A DNA stretch of 5,724 nt from JBGPLH01 sp041486365 [NCBI: Thermodesulfobacteriota bacterium]. GTDB taxonomy: Bacteria > JAUYMQ01. Positions 1 through 5,126 of the stretch are shown here, piece after piece. Position numbers and translations under genes: made by a program. A model generated the notes under the pieces. It was given only the letters and a program-made list of their open reading frames with translations, was not told where the DNA came from and searched no databases. Location of the stretch: assembly GCA_041486365.1 (NCBI GenBank), contig JBGPLH010000223.1:1-5724 (forward strand). The letters run 5' to 3'. Position 1 is the first letter of the stretch. Every line of letters starts with the position of its first letter.

Positions 1-86
1 CGCGCTGACTGAAGGGGCGCGGGCGGGTTTGAATCGGCCGCGAGGCGTCCCGGTCTGACGAGAATCCGCTCCTGCCCCTGTCTCCG
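1..86. other. Unassigned flank, no clear gene
   Basis: No convincing gene. On the plus strand one frame is open from base 2 to a TGA at 56-58 (18 codons), so this could be the tail of a rightward gene entering the window and converging on the terminator at 87-120. The stretch is too short to recognise. No ATG or GTG on the minus strand suggests a gene starting here. Confidence 0.3.
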
Positions 87-120
87 AAAAAAAAGCCCCG
101 GACCCGAAGGTCCGGGGCTT
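87..120 (-). terminator. Rho-independent terminator of the lipoprotein cassette
   Basis: Perfect 12-bp inverted repeat: AAGCCCCGGACC at 93-104 and GGTCCGGGGCTT at 109-120, with a 4-nt loop. Read on the minus strand the loop is UUCG closed by a C-G pair, the exceptionally stable C(UUCG)G tetraloop, and the stem runs into eight T residues (87-94 as A on plus). It lies 19 bp past the stop of the leftward gene ending at 139. On the plus strand the stem is followed only by CCTGTTTCG, so termination in that direction would be weaker. Confidence 0.93.
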
Positions 121-138
121 CCTGTTTCGAGAGACCCC

Positions 139-558
139 TCAGTACGCCCGGTCGTAGCGCCAGATCCAGCGCTGCGCCGTCGGATCCCACTCGTAGTGAC
201 CGGGCGGGGGCGGCGGCGGTGGAACGCCTGGAGGCGCGTTGCCGTAGGTCGTCGAAGAACCGGCGGGCGGATAGGCGTAGCCGGGCGGCGGGTTGTTCTG
301 CTCGTTGGCGTGGGCGGCCTCGTCGATCCCGCGGCCGATGACATTTCCCGTCAGCGCGCCCGCGCCGGCCCCGATCGCGGTGCCGGTCCCGGCGTGCCCG
401 GTCTGGTTGCCGATGATGGCTCCGGCCCCCGCGCCCAGCGCGCCGCCCGCGAGCGTGCCGGCGACCTCGTGCTTGCCGGCCTGCGTGCAGCCGGTCGCGA
501 ACGCGACGGTTCCGAGAACGAGCAGCGTGAGGGTGGAAAACTTCATCCAGGTCTTCAT
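139..558 (-). CDS. Glycine-zipper lipoprotein with proline-rich, WxW C-terminus
   Basis: Predicted 139-residue outer-membrane lipoprotein of unknown role. Residues 1-23 form a type II signal peptide (Lys2, hydrophobic core, lipobox A-T-G-Cys24). Residue 25 is Thr, not Asp, so Lol sorting to the outer membrane is expected. Residues about 34-76 are a glycine zipper (repeated GxGxG/GAGAGA), the Gly-zipper/17-kDa surface antigen type of membrane-embedding hairpin. Residues 89-120 are proline-rich with seven consecutive prolines at 113-119. The end (121-135) has a Y-E-W ... W-I-W aromatic motif resembling YXWGXW-repeat lipoproteins. The first ATG is preferred because GGGGGGAG lies 5 nt upstream, while Met5 has no ribosome site. 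It is the last gene of a leftward cassette, 59 bp after the repeat-protein gene and just before a strong terminator. About 40 of 58 residues (23-80) match the lipoprotein at 1320-1625. The reading frame and class are secure; function is not known. Confidence 0.9.
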   Translation of the reverse strand: MKTWMKFSTLTLLVLGTVAFATGCTQAGKHEVAGTLAGGALGAGAGAIIGNQTGHAGTGTAIGAGAGALTGNVIGRGIDEAAHANEQNNPPPGYAYPPAGSSTTYGNAPPGVPPPPPPPGHYEWDPTAQRWIWRYDRAY

Positions 559-617
559 CGGTGCTCCCCCCGTGGCGTTTCAGACTCCGCGCACCTCATG
601 CCTGAAGGCGGCGATCG

Positions 618-1133
618 TCAGTCGTCGTCCCGGTCGTGACCGTCATGCCGGCCCCACCCGCCGTTCCGGTCCTGCTTGCCATTCCCACCCCAGGAGACGT
701 TCGAATAGTGCTTCTGGTTCCCGCCCCACCATCCGTTGGAGGAGTGGCCCTGGTTTCCGTTCCACCAGCCGCTCTGATGGTTGCCGCAGCTCCGGTTCCC
801 GCCGTGGTCGGAGTAGTTGCCGTACTGCGAGTAGTTCCCGTATTGCGGGTAGTAGCCGTAGCGAGCGGGGTAGGCGCGGCGATTCCCCCAGGCCCACCCG
901 TAGGGCGGACCCTGCCGGACGATGACGACCGGCCGGCCGTATCCTCGGTTGTAGGGGCGGTAGGTGCCGTAGCCGTAGGATTGGTAAATGCGCTGGTCAT
1001 TGGGGCGGTGGGAGCCGTATCCATAGGAAGGATACGAGCGGGCGGAATGGCCGCCTCTCGATTGGTGAGCCAGCGCGGGCGTCGCGAAGCAAATCAACGT
1101 GCCCATCGCAAGGGTGACGATAAGCTTCTTCAT
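618..1133 (-). CDS. Secreted Gly/Tyr/Asn/His-rich tandem-repeat protein
   Basis: 171-residue protein I do not recognise. Residues 1-22 are a clear Sec signal peptide (MKKL start, hydrophobic core, A-L-A cleavage before His23). The mature protein is almost entirely low-complexity repeat. Two imperfect 16-residue units (34-65) share Y-x-S-Y-G-Y-G and R-P. A short non-repeat bridge follows (66-94, with P-V-V-I-V and G-P-P-Y-G-W-A-W-G). Then come three 6-residue Y-x-Q-Y-G-N-like units (95-112) and four 12-residue units (118-165) with a GWW/GGW core, ending in an acidic D-R-D-D-D tail. One Cys in the mature part (Cys116) rules out much disulfide structure. The ATG at 1133 is chosen over an upstream in-frame ATG at 1232 because it opens the signal peptide and has GGAG 8 nt upstream; the 33 skipped codons look non-coding. 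It sits between two paralogous lipoprotein genes and is probably co-transcribed with the one at 139-558. An extracellular, surface-coat or matrix role is inference from export and composition. Confidence 0.82.
   Translation of the reverse strand: MKKLIVTLAMGTLICFATPALAHQSRGGHSARSYPSYGYGSHRPNDQRIYQSYGYGTYRPYNRGYGRPVVIVRQGPPYGWAWGNRRAYPARYGYYPQYGNYSQYGNYSDHGGNRSCGNHQSGWWNGNQGHSSNGWWGGNQKHYSNVSWGGNGKQDRNGGWGRHDGHDRDDD
639..782 (-). repeat. Four 36-bp coding repeats (12-residue GWW units)
   Basis: Within the secreted repeat protein, residues 118-165 divide without gaps into four 12-residue units: NHQSGWWNGNQG, HSSNGWWGGNQK, HYSNVSWGGNGK and QDRNGGWGRHDG. The middle two are closest; the last is most diverged and runs into the acidic tail. 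The aromatic/Gly/Asn core is conserved while the flanking polar residues vary. Confidence 0.85.
798..851 (-). repeat. Three 18-bp coding repeats (YxQYGN units)
   Basis: Residues 95-112 of the secreted repeat protein read YPQYGN, YSQYGN, YSDHGG: two near-identical six-residue units and one degenerate copy. Short period and high similarity suggest replication-slippage expansion. Confidence 0.75.
939..1034 (-). repeat. Two imperfect 48-bp coding repeats (16-residue YGYG units)
   Basis: Residues 34-49 and 50-65 of the secreted repeat protein align as Y-[PQ]-S-Y-G-Y-G-[ST]-[HY]-R-P-[NY]-x-x-R. This is the third repeat class in the same small protein and the one nearest the signal peptide. Confidence 0.65.
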
Positions 1134-1141
1134 GGTGTTAT

Positions 1142-1145
1142 CTCC
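1142..1145 (-). promoter_or_regulatory. Ribosome binding site fixing the repeat-protein start
   Basis: GGAG on the minus strand, 8 nt before the ATG at 1131-1133. It supports that codon over the in-frame ATG 33 codons upstream. Confidence 0.7.
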
Positions 1146-1147
1146 GG

Positions 1148-1188
1148 TCCGCGTTTGCGGAGCGCCGGTGCGGCGCGCTTGCGCGCCG
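1148..1188 (-). other. Two small leader hairpins upstream of the repeat protein
   Basis: A perfect 7-bp stem (CGGCGCG at 1171-1177, CGCGCCG at 1182-1188, 4-nt loop) and a 5-bp stem (TCCGC at 1148-1152, GCGGA at 1157-1161, 4-nt loop) lie in tandem just ahead of the Shine-Dalgarno. They could stabilise the mRNA 5' end or modulate ribosome access. In GC-rich spacer DNA such short stems also arise by chance. Confidence 0.35.
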
Positions 1189-1270
1189 TCCGACGGAAAA
1201 GCCCTCTCGGGCCAAGGATGGGCCGGTTTCACGGCCCCGTCAACGTTGTCCTTCGATTTTCAGGGTTCGA

Positions 1271-1313
1271 GGCGGGGAGCCCCGTTGGTGGGCTCCCCGC
1301 CCACCACGGGGAG
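1271..1313 (-). terminator. GC-rich intercistronic hairpin, possible partial terminator
   Basis: Starts 6 bp past the stop of the lipoprotein gene ending at 1320. A perfect 12-bp stem (GGCGGGGAGCCC at 1271-1282, GGGCTCCCCGCC at 1290-1301) has a 7-nt loop. The shared arm can instead pair with CGGGGAG at 1307-1313 (7 bp with 1293-1299). No T-tract follows on either strand: minus continues TCGAACCCTGAAAA. It may be an inefficient or Rho-assisted terminator, or an mRNA-stabilising 3' hairpin that keeps the first lipoprotein transcript more abundant than the downstream genes. Confidence 0.5.
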
Positions 1314-1319
1314 CGGCGG

Positions 1320-1625
1320 TCAGTGCCGCTCCCAGAACTTCCAACTGCTCTGACTGCGCGCGTGGCGTTCGCTGCCGCCCGACACCTCGTCCATGCCGCG
1401 CCCGATCAGATTGCCCGCGGCGGCACCCATCCCGGCGCCGATGGCAACGCCGGCGCCCGGAGCCCCCACCTGGCCTCCGATGATTGCCCCGGTGCCGGCG
1501 CCCAGCACGCCCCCGAGGGCGGTTCCCGCCACTTCGTGTTTGCCGGGTTCGGCGCATCCCGTGGTTAAGAGGAGGAGCACCGTCGCCATCAGAGGAGCCA
1601 GCGTTCGAATCCGTGTCTGTTTCAT
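1320..1625 (-). CDS. Short glycine-zipper lipoprotein
   Basis: Predicted 101-residue outer-membrane lipoprotein. Residues 1-23 are a lipoprotein signal peptide (basic K-x-x-R-x-R start, leucine-rich core, L-T-T-G-Cys24); residue 25 is Ala, compatible with outer-membrane sorting. Residues about 34-76 form a glycine zipper of the Gly-zipper/17-kDa antigen type. The short tail (81-101) is Ser/Arg-rich and ends W-K-F-W-E-R-H. Both cassette lipoproteins have the acylated Cys at residue 24 and the GKHEVAGT block at 28-35, and align without gaps to residue 80, showing an old tandem duplication. They differ only after that: this copy lacks the proline-rich extension. The ATG at 1625 is chosen over upstream in-frame ATGs because AAGGAGG lies 7 nt before it and it opens the signal peptide. 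First gene of the leftward cassette; I could not find a convincing promoter for it in 1626-1770. Function unknown. Confidence 0.88.
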   Translation of the reverse strand: MKQTRIRTLAPLMATVLLLLTTGCAEPGKHEVAGTALGGVLGAGTGAIIGGQVGAPGAGVAIGAGMGAAAGNLIGRGMDEVSGGSERHARSQSSWKFWERH

Positions 1626-1632
1626 GCGATTG

Positions 1633-1639
1633 CCTCCTT
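1633..1639 (-). promoter_or_regulatory. Strong ribosome binding site of the short lipoprotein
   Basis: AAGGAGG on the minus strand, 7 nt before the ATG at 1623-1625. It is the best Shine-Dalgarno in the window and rejects the longer in-frame readings starting at 1778 or 1715. Confidence 0.85.
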
Positions 1640-1771
1640 CCGGTCTCAGATCGGGATGAGGTCCGAAATCTCCTTGTCGGCCGGGGCGGGACGGTTCGAG
1701 TCGAGAAGAGCGGCGCCCGGGCCATGGCCGCATGTGTCTGCGGTCCGATGCCCCCTGAGCCGCTGGTATGC

Positions 1772-1800
1772 TTGACACTCCTGCAACAGGCCCCTACCGT
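1772..1800 (+). promoter_or_regulatory. Sigma70-like promoter for the dehydrogenase gene
   Basis: A perfect -35 consensus TTGACA at 1772-1777 is followed after exactly 17 bp by TACCGT at 1795-1800, which keeps the key T, A and final T of the -10 box. Transcription would start near 1807, giving a leader of about 72 nt before the ATG at 1879. The spacer holds a small inverted repeat, CCTG-CAA-CAGG (1780-1790), that could bind a regulator but is short. This is the only clear promoter seen in the divergent spacer. Confidence 0.55.
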
Positions 1801-1813
1801 TGTGAAGTTCCGG

Positions 1814-1847
1814 GCGGGACGGCGACCTCTGTCCCGCTTTCTCTATT
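1814..1847 (+). promoter_or_regulatory. Leader hairpin with U-rich tract, possible attenuator
   Basis: GCGGGAC (1814-1820) pairs perfectly with GTCCCGC (1831-1837) across a 10-nt loop and is followed at once by TTTCTCTATT. That is the architecture of an intrinsic terminator, yet it lies between the predicted promoter and the ribosome site of the dehydrogenase. It may attenuate transcription or end a short transcript. The leader is too short for most known riboswitches, and no leader peptide was found. Confidence 0.45.
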
Positions 1848-1862
1848 CAACAAGAATTTTCT

Positions 1863-1870
1863 GGGAGAGG
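1863..1870 (+). promoter_or_regulatory. Ribosome binding site of the dehydrogenase
   Basis: GGGAGAGG lies 8 nt before the ATG at 1879-1881, fixing that start over an in-frame ATG at 1768, which falls upstream of the promoter -35 box and would add 37 residues unlike any SDR N-terminus. Confidence 0.75.
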
Positions 1871-1878
1871 ATTTCCTC

Positions 1879-2709
1879 ATGAAGCTCAAGGACAAGATTG
1901 CCCTCGTGACGGGAGCCGCCTCCGGCATCGGACGCGCCACGGCGCTGCTCTTCGCCCGGGAGGGCGCGCGGGTCGTCGTGAACGACCTGGACCTGGCGGC
2001 GGCACAGAAGACCGTGGATGAGATGGGCGCGGACGGTTCGAGCGGGCTTGCGGTCCGGGCCGACGTGTCCGAAAGCGCGCAGGTGGCGGCGATGTTCGAG
2101 GAGATCGATCGGGCGCTTGGGGGCCTGGACATCCTCGTGAACAACGCCGGGATCGCCGAGGCCACCGGTGATGAGATGACGAAGCTCAACCAGCGGGCGG
2201 AGGCTCGCATCAACGAGGCCCTGAGCGGAGAGGGAATCCGGACGCCCTGGGATGCCACGGCCGAGATGTCGGACGCATCCTGGGACCGGATGATCCGGGT
2301 GCACCTGTACGGCACCTTCTACTGCACGCGTGCGGCTATCCCGCGCATCACCCGCCGCGGCGGCGGGTCGATCATCAACATGGCCAGCGTCGCCGGCCTC
2401 ATGGGGCTCGAGGCCGCCCCGCACTACAGCGCCGCGAAGGCCGGAATGATCGGCTTCACCCGCGCGGTGGCCCGGGAAGTCGGGTCCCTGGGGATCCGCG
2501 TCAACGCCATCTGCCCGGGTTTCATCGAGACACCGATGACGGAGCCCATCTCCCCGATGCTCAAGATGATGGCCCTGGGACAGACGCCGATGGGGCGCTG
2601 GGGCGACCCGAAGGAAGTAGCGTCCAACTGCCTGTTCCTGGCGAGCGAGGACAGCAGCTACGTCACCGGCCAGTGGCTTTCCCCGAACGGGGGGCTCTTC
2701 ACGGGGTAA
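1879..2709 (+). CDS. NAD-dependent short-chain dehydrogenase/reductase (SDR)
   Basis: 276-residue classical SDR, a soluble Rossmann-fold oxidoreductase acting on an alcohol/ketone pair; the substrate cannot be read from sequence. Visible motifs: T11-G-A-A-S-G-I-G18 cofactor loop, Asp36 at the end of beta-2 (favours NAD(H) over NADP(H), unlike typical FabG), Asp62 adenine contact, N88-N-A-G91, Ser170, Tyr183-S-A-A-Lys187, and C-P-G at 212-214. It is longer than the usual 250 or so residues because about 30 extra, mostly polar residues (about 96-128) lie between NNAG and the alpha-E helix. The Asn normally completing the N-S-Y-K tetrad is His142 (R-V-H-L-Y-G-T). Such inserted, VHL-type SDRs are, as I recall, often annotated only as 3-oxoacyl-ACP reductase-like. 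Monocistronic: own promoter and leader upstream, terminator 28 bp downstream. A role in acyl-CoA, steroid or alicyclic alcohol oxidation is plausible but inferred. Confidence 0.93.
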   Translation: MKLKDKIALVTGAASGIGRATALLFAREGARVVVNDLDLAAAQKTVDEMGADGSSGLAVRADVSESAQVAAMFEEIDRALGGLDILVNNAGIAEATGDEMTKLNQRAEARINEALSGEGIRTPWDATAEMSDASWDRMIRVHLYGTFYCTRAAIPRITRRGGGSIINMASVAGLMGLEAAPHYSAAKAGMIGFTRAVAREVGSLGIRVNAICPGFIETPMTEPISPMLKMMALGQTPMGRWGDPKEVASNCLFLASEDSSYVTGQWLSPNGGLFTG

Positions 2710-2736
2710 TGCCTCCCGGCCGCGGCGCGTTCAAGA

Positions 2737-2766
2737 GGAAACCCCCGCGCGAAGGCGGGGGTTCCT
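2737..2766. terminator. Shared terminator between convergent genes
   Basis: AACCCCCGC (2740-2748) pairs with GCGGGGGTT (2755-2763) across a 6-nt loop; with one bulged A the stem extends to AGG/CCT at the base. It lies between the SDR stop (2709) and the stop of the leftward membrane-TPR gene (2784). On minus the stem runs into TTTCCTCTT, a fair U-rich tail; on plus it is followed by TTCCTGCGTT. Probably bidirectional, stronger leftward. Confidence 0.75.
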
Positions 2767-2783
2767 GCGTTGGCCGGACCTGC

Positions 2784-5126
2784 TCATCTTGCGTTTCGCA
2801 GAGTTCGTTCCGCGTCGGCGCGCAGCGCGGGGTTTCCGCCCGGCCGCTTCAGGAAATCCGCGAAGAGCCCTGTCGCGGCCGCGAGATCGCCCCGTTGCCG
2901 CGCCATGACGCCGAGGTAGTAGACCGGGTCGGCGAGTGCGGGATCGAGCGCAATCGCCCGGCGGAGCGGCGCCTCCGCCCCGGCGGCGTTTCCCGCCGCG
3001 AGGCGAGCCACCCCGAGCATCGCGTGGGCCTGGGCGAACGTCGGGCGCAGCCGGATCGCGCGCTCGAGATCGGACATGGCTCCGGCGAATTCACCGGACC
3101 GCAAACGCGCGAAGCCCAGGTTGAATGCGGCCTCCATGCTCCCCGGATCGAGGCGCGCAGCTTCCTCGAAAGCCTCCCGCGCCCGCGAGAGGTCCCCCGA
3201 GGTGTCGGCGATCGAGCCACGGAGGATCCACGCGCGCGCTGAACGTGGATCGGCGGCCAGGGCCGCGTCCACGGATCCGGCCGCATCCGAAGCAAACCCG
3301 AGATGGATCAGGATCGTCGCGTAGGCGAGCGCGTCCGCGGTCTCGGGCGGAGGAGAAGCACCGAGCGCGCGGCGCAGAGCGCCGGACACTGGATCATCCG
3401 GGTGGGGGAGCGGCGGGAAGGGGGGCGGCGGGTTCCGGCCGGTGCCGATCTCATCGCGTGCCAGCAACGCGGTGGCCGCGCTCGCACGCCGCACGGCCAC
3501 GAGGCCCACGGAGTCGAGGTGGACGATCGCCCACGCCGGATCCGCGGCGAGCCGTCGGATCAGGCGCAGATTCACTTCCCGGCGGTGGTTCAAAACGGCG
3601 TAATCGAAGCGGTAGCGGGCCATGAGGCGGGCCCAGCCCGCATCGGTATAGAAGGCCAGCGCGTACTCGTCGACCAGCGCGTGGGGCACCGCCTTGAGGC
3701 GCGCATCGATGAACGCGCGCCGCTCCGGGAAGGCGCGCCAGGTGAAGTAGCCCCCCGAGTCGATGTCGTTGAACGCGTTCCCCGAGAGCCCCCGCTCGAG
3801 CACGTAGTCCATGGCCTCCCGTGGGATCAACCCTTCGTCGACGCCGCTGCCGAATCCTTTCGAGAGGCCGTCCCGGGCGTAGAAACGTCCACTCGCCGCG
3901 TCGCGGGCCAGCATCACTATCATGCCGATCGTGGCGAGCCCGACGGCGTAGCCGCCGATGCGCCGCACGGCGACCGGGACCGGGAGCCGCTTGGCAAGAA
4001 CGTTCATCTGCGCGCCGAGGAACGGAAGGGAACCGATCACGAAGAGCGGGATGTTCCGGCGGCCGCTTGCGGCGAGGCCGAAGAGAGCCAGGGTGGTGAG
4101 GAGCAGCGAGAGGTCGACCCGCGGGAGCGAGAGGAGGATCACCAGCGCCACGGCGCCGCCCAGGATCCAGAAGGCGTGGATCGCCGCCGTCGGATAGAAG
4201 ACCGGGGCGACATCGAGATGAAACGATGGCTCGAAGACGACCCGGACCAGCGGGAACGGACTCATGAACTCGGCGATGGCGATCGTCCGATCGCGGAGCA
4301 GAAGGAAAAGCTCGATGGGATAGCGTGCCCCCTCCAGACCGTAGGGCGTGGCCGCGAGCGCCGCGAGGCAGAGCACGCCCGTCATCGCGAGCCGCAAGAG
4401 GTCCCGGAGCCCGGGCGGCGTGGCGGCCCCGGGGCCGCCCGCCGGGAGTGGACACTTCGCGAGATCCGGCCCCCCGCGGCGGCTCCAGAGGAGGCGCCGC
4501 GCGGTTTCGCCGGCCAGGAAGGCGCCGATCACGCCGGGGCCGATCACCGAGAGCGCGTGAAAGTTGGCCCAGAGCACCTGGACGGCCAGGAGGCCGGCGA
4601 GAGGCCCCCAGCCGGGACGTCGCCTCCAGCGCAGGAGGAGCGCGATCACGAGCACGAGGAACAGGAACGAGAAGAGCTCGGGCCGATCGCTCATTCGTTC
4701 GTTGGATGCGACGGCGCCGATGGCCAGGAAGGGGAGCATGCCGAGGAATCGACCCGGCGGCGTGGCGATGCGCGAGAGGATCGCCCAGGTCGCGAGGCAA
4801 AGAGACACCTTGAGCCAGACGATCCCGCCGGGCCCAAAAGAGCGCCAGGCCTCCCAGGCGATGACCTGAAAGGGCCAGTGGATGTCGATCCAGGGGGTGT
4901 CGGGGGCGCTGTAGAGGAAGGTGTTGGTGCGGGGCACCGCGTGGCGGCTCGCGATCAGCCAGCCGGCCTTGAGGTGCCACCAGAGGTCTTCGTCGCGGAG
5001 CGGGGCGTAGGAGAAGACGAAGATCAGGAGGCCGAGCGCTGTCGCGCCTGCCGCCTCGATCGCCCGTCGGATGGGCCCGGGTGGCGCGCCGCCGGTTGGA
5101 ACGTCCGCGCCCTTAGGGATTCCCAA
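2784..5126 (-). CDS. GT-C-like polytopic membrane protein with C-terminal TPR domain
   Basis: 780-residue protein of unknown substrate. Hydrophobic segments lie near 27-43, 100-120, 127-141, 149-167, 174-207, 243-263, 311-333, 337-353, 357-378 and 389-407. The first loop after TM1 carries D45-E-D-L-W-W-H51 and then W79-I-D-I-H-W-P-F, the acidic/aromatic signature seen in GT-C-like membrane glycosyltransferase relatives (PMT/ArnT style), where the loop faces the periplasm. Residues about 410-550 form a soluble domain (N453-D-I-D-S-G-G-Y, F472-I-D-A-R), a Pro-rich linker follows (565-579), and residues 596-765 are five uninterrupted 34-residue TPRs. Glycosyl transfer from a lipid-linked donor, with the TPRs recruiting a partner, is inference. 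The start is TTG at 5126: an in-frame TGA lies 9 nt upstream and no ATG, GTG or TTG follows before TM1. No Shine-Dalgarno is visible; the start overlaps the thiolase end by 14 nt, implying translational coupling. Alternative: a structural membrane-TPR protein without enzyme activity. Confidence 0.85.
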   Translation of the reverse strand: MGIPKGADVPTGGAPPGPIRRAIEAAGATALGLLIFVFSYAPLRDEDLWWHLKAGWLIASRHAVPRTNTFLYSAPDTPWIDIHWPFQVIAWEAWRSFGPGGIVWLKVSLCLATWAILSRIATPPGRFLGMLPFLAIGAVASNERMSDRPELFSFLFLVLVIALLLRWRRRPGWGPLAGLLAVQVLWANFHALSVIGPGVIGAFLAGETARRLLWSRRGGPDLAKCPLPAGGPGAATPPGLRDLLRLAMTGVLCLAALAATPYGLEGARYPIELFLLLRDRTIAIAEFMSPFPLVRVVFEPSFHLDVAPVFYPTAAIHAFWILGGAVALVILLSLPRVDLSLLLTTLALFGLAASGRRNIPLFVIGSLPFLGAQMNVLAKRLPVPVAVRRIGGYAVGLATIGMIVMLARDAASGRFYARDGLSKGFGSGVDEGLIPREAMDYVLERGLSGNAFNDIDSGGYFTWRAFPERRAFIDARLKAVPHALVDEYALAFYTDAGWARLMARYRFDYAVLNHRREVNLRLIRRLAADPAWAIVHLDSVGLVAVRRASAATALLARDEIGTGRNPPPPFPPLPHPDDPVSGALRRALGASPPPETADALAYATILIHLGFASDAAGSVDAALAADPRSARAWILRGSIADTSGDLSRAREAFEEAARLDPGSMEAAFNLGFARLRSGEFAGAMSDLERAIRLRPTFAQAHAMLGVARLAAGNAAGAEAPLRRAIALDPALADPVYYLGVMARQRGDLAAATGLFADFLKRPGGNPALRADAERTLRNAR
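2832..3341 (-). repeat. Five tandem TPR units (102-bp period)
   Basis: Residues 596-629, 630-663, 664-697, 698-731 and 732-765 of the membrane protein are each exactly 34 residues. They show the TPR pattern: small residues at positions 8 and 20, an aromatic or small residue at 4, and a D-P or R-P near the end of four of the five. The third (M664 to F697) fits best. No solvating helix is obvious beyond the short tail 766-780. Confidence 0.85.

Noticed and set aside
555-599. Possible 14-codon leader peptide whose TGA overlaps the ATG of the proline-rich lipoprotein (ATGA)
   Set aside because: The overlap is suggestive of coupling, but there is no ribosome site, no residue bias suggesting attenuation, and such short frames are common by chance.
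639-1034. CRISPR-like array from the short direct repeats
   Set aside because: The repeats are contiguous, in frame, degenerate and have no spacers; they are coding repeats of the exported protein.
1134-1232. N-terminal extension of the repeat protein to an upstream in-frame ATG
   Set aside because: It would bury the Sec signal peptide 33 residues inside the protein and lacks the good GGAG spacing of the ATG at 1133.
636-1568. Plus-strand 310-codon open frame across the repeat protein and short lipoprotein
   Set aside because: It runs antisense to two genes with signal peptides and good ribosome sites and through their hairpin spacer; its Val/Ala/Pro-rich product is typical of a shadow frame.
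1719-1728. Perfect palindrome GGCCATGGCC in the divergent spacer as an operator
   Set aside because: Ten bases of fully self-complementary GC-rich sequence are expected by chance here; it is not placed next to a recognisable promoter element.
3451-4980. Minus-strand 509-codon frame inside the membrane-TPR gene
   Set aside because: It is out of frame with the recognisable protein; the product is Arg/Pro/Ala-rich with no hydrophobic segments or motifs.
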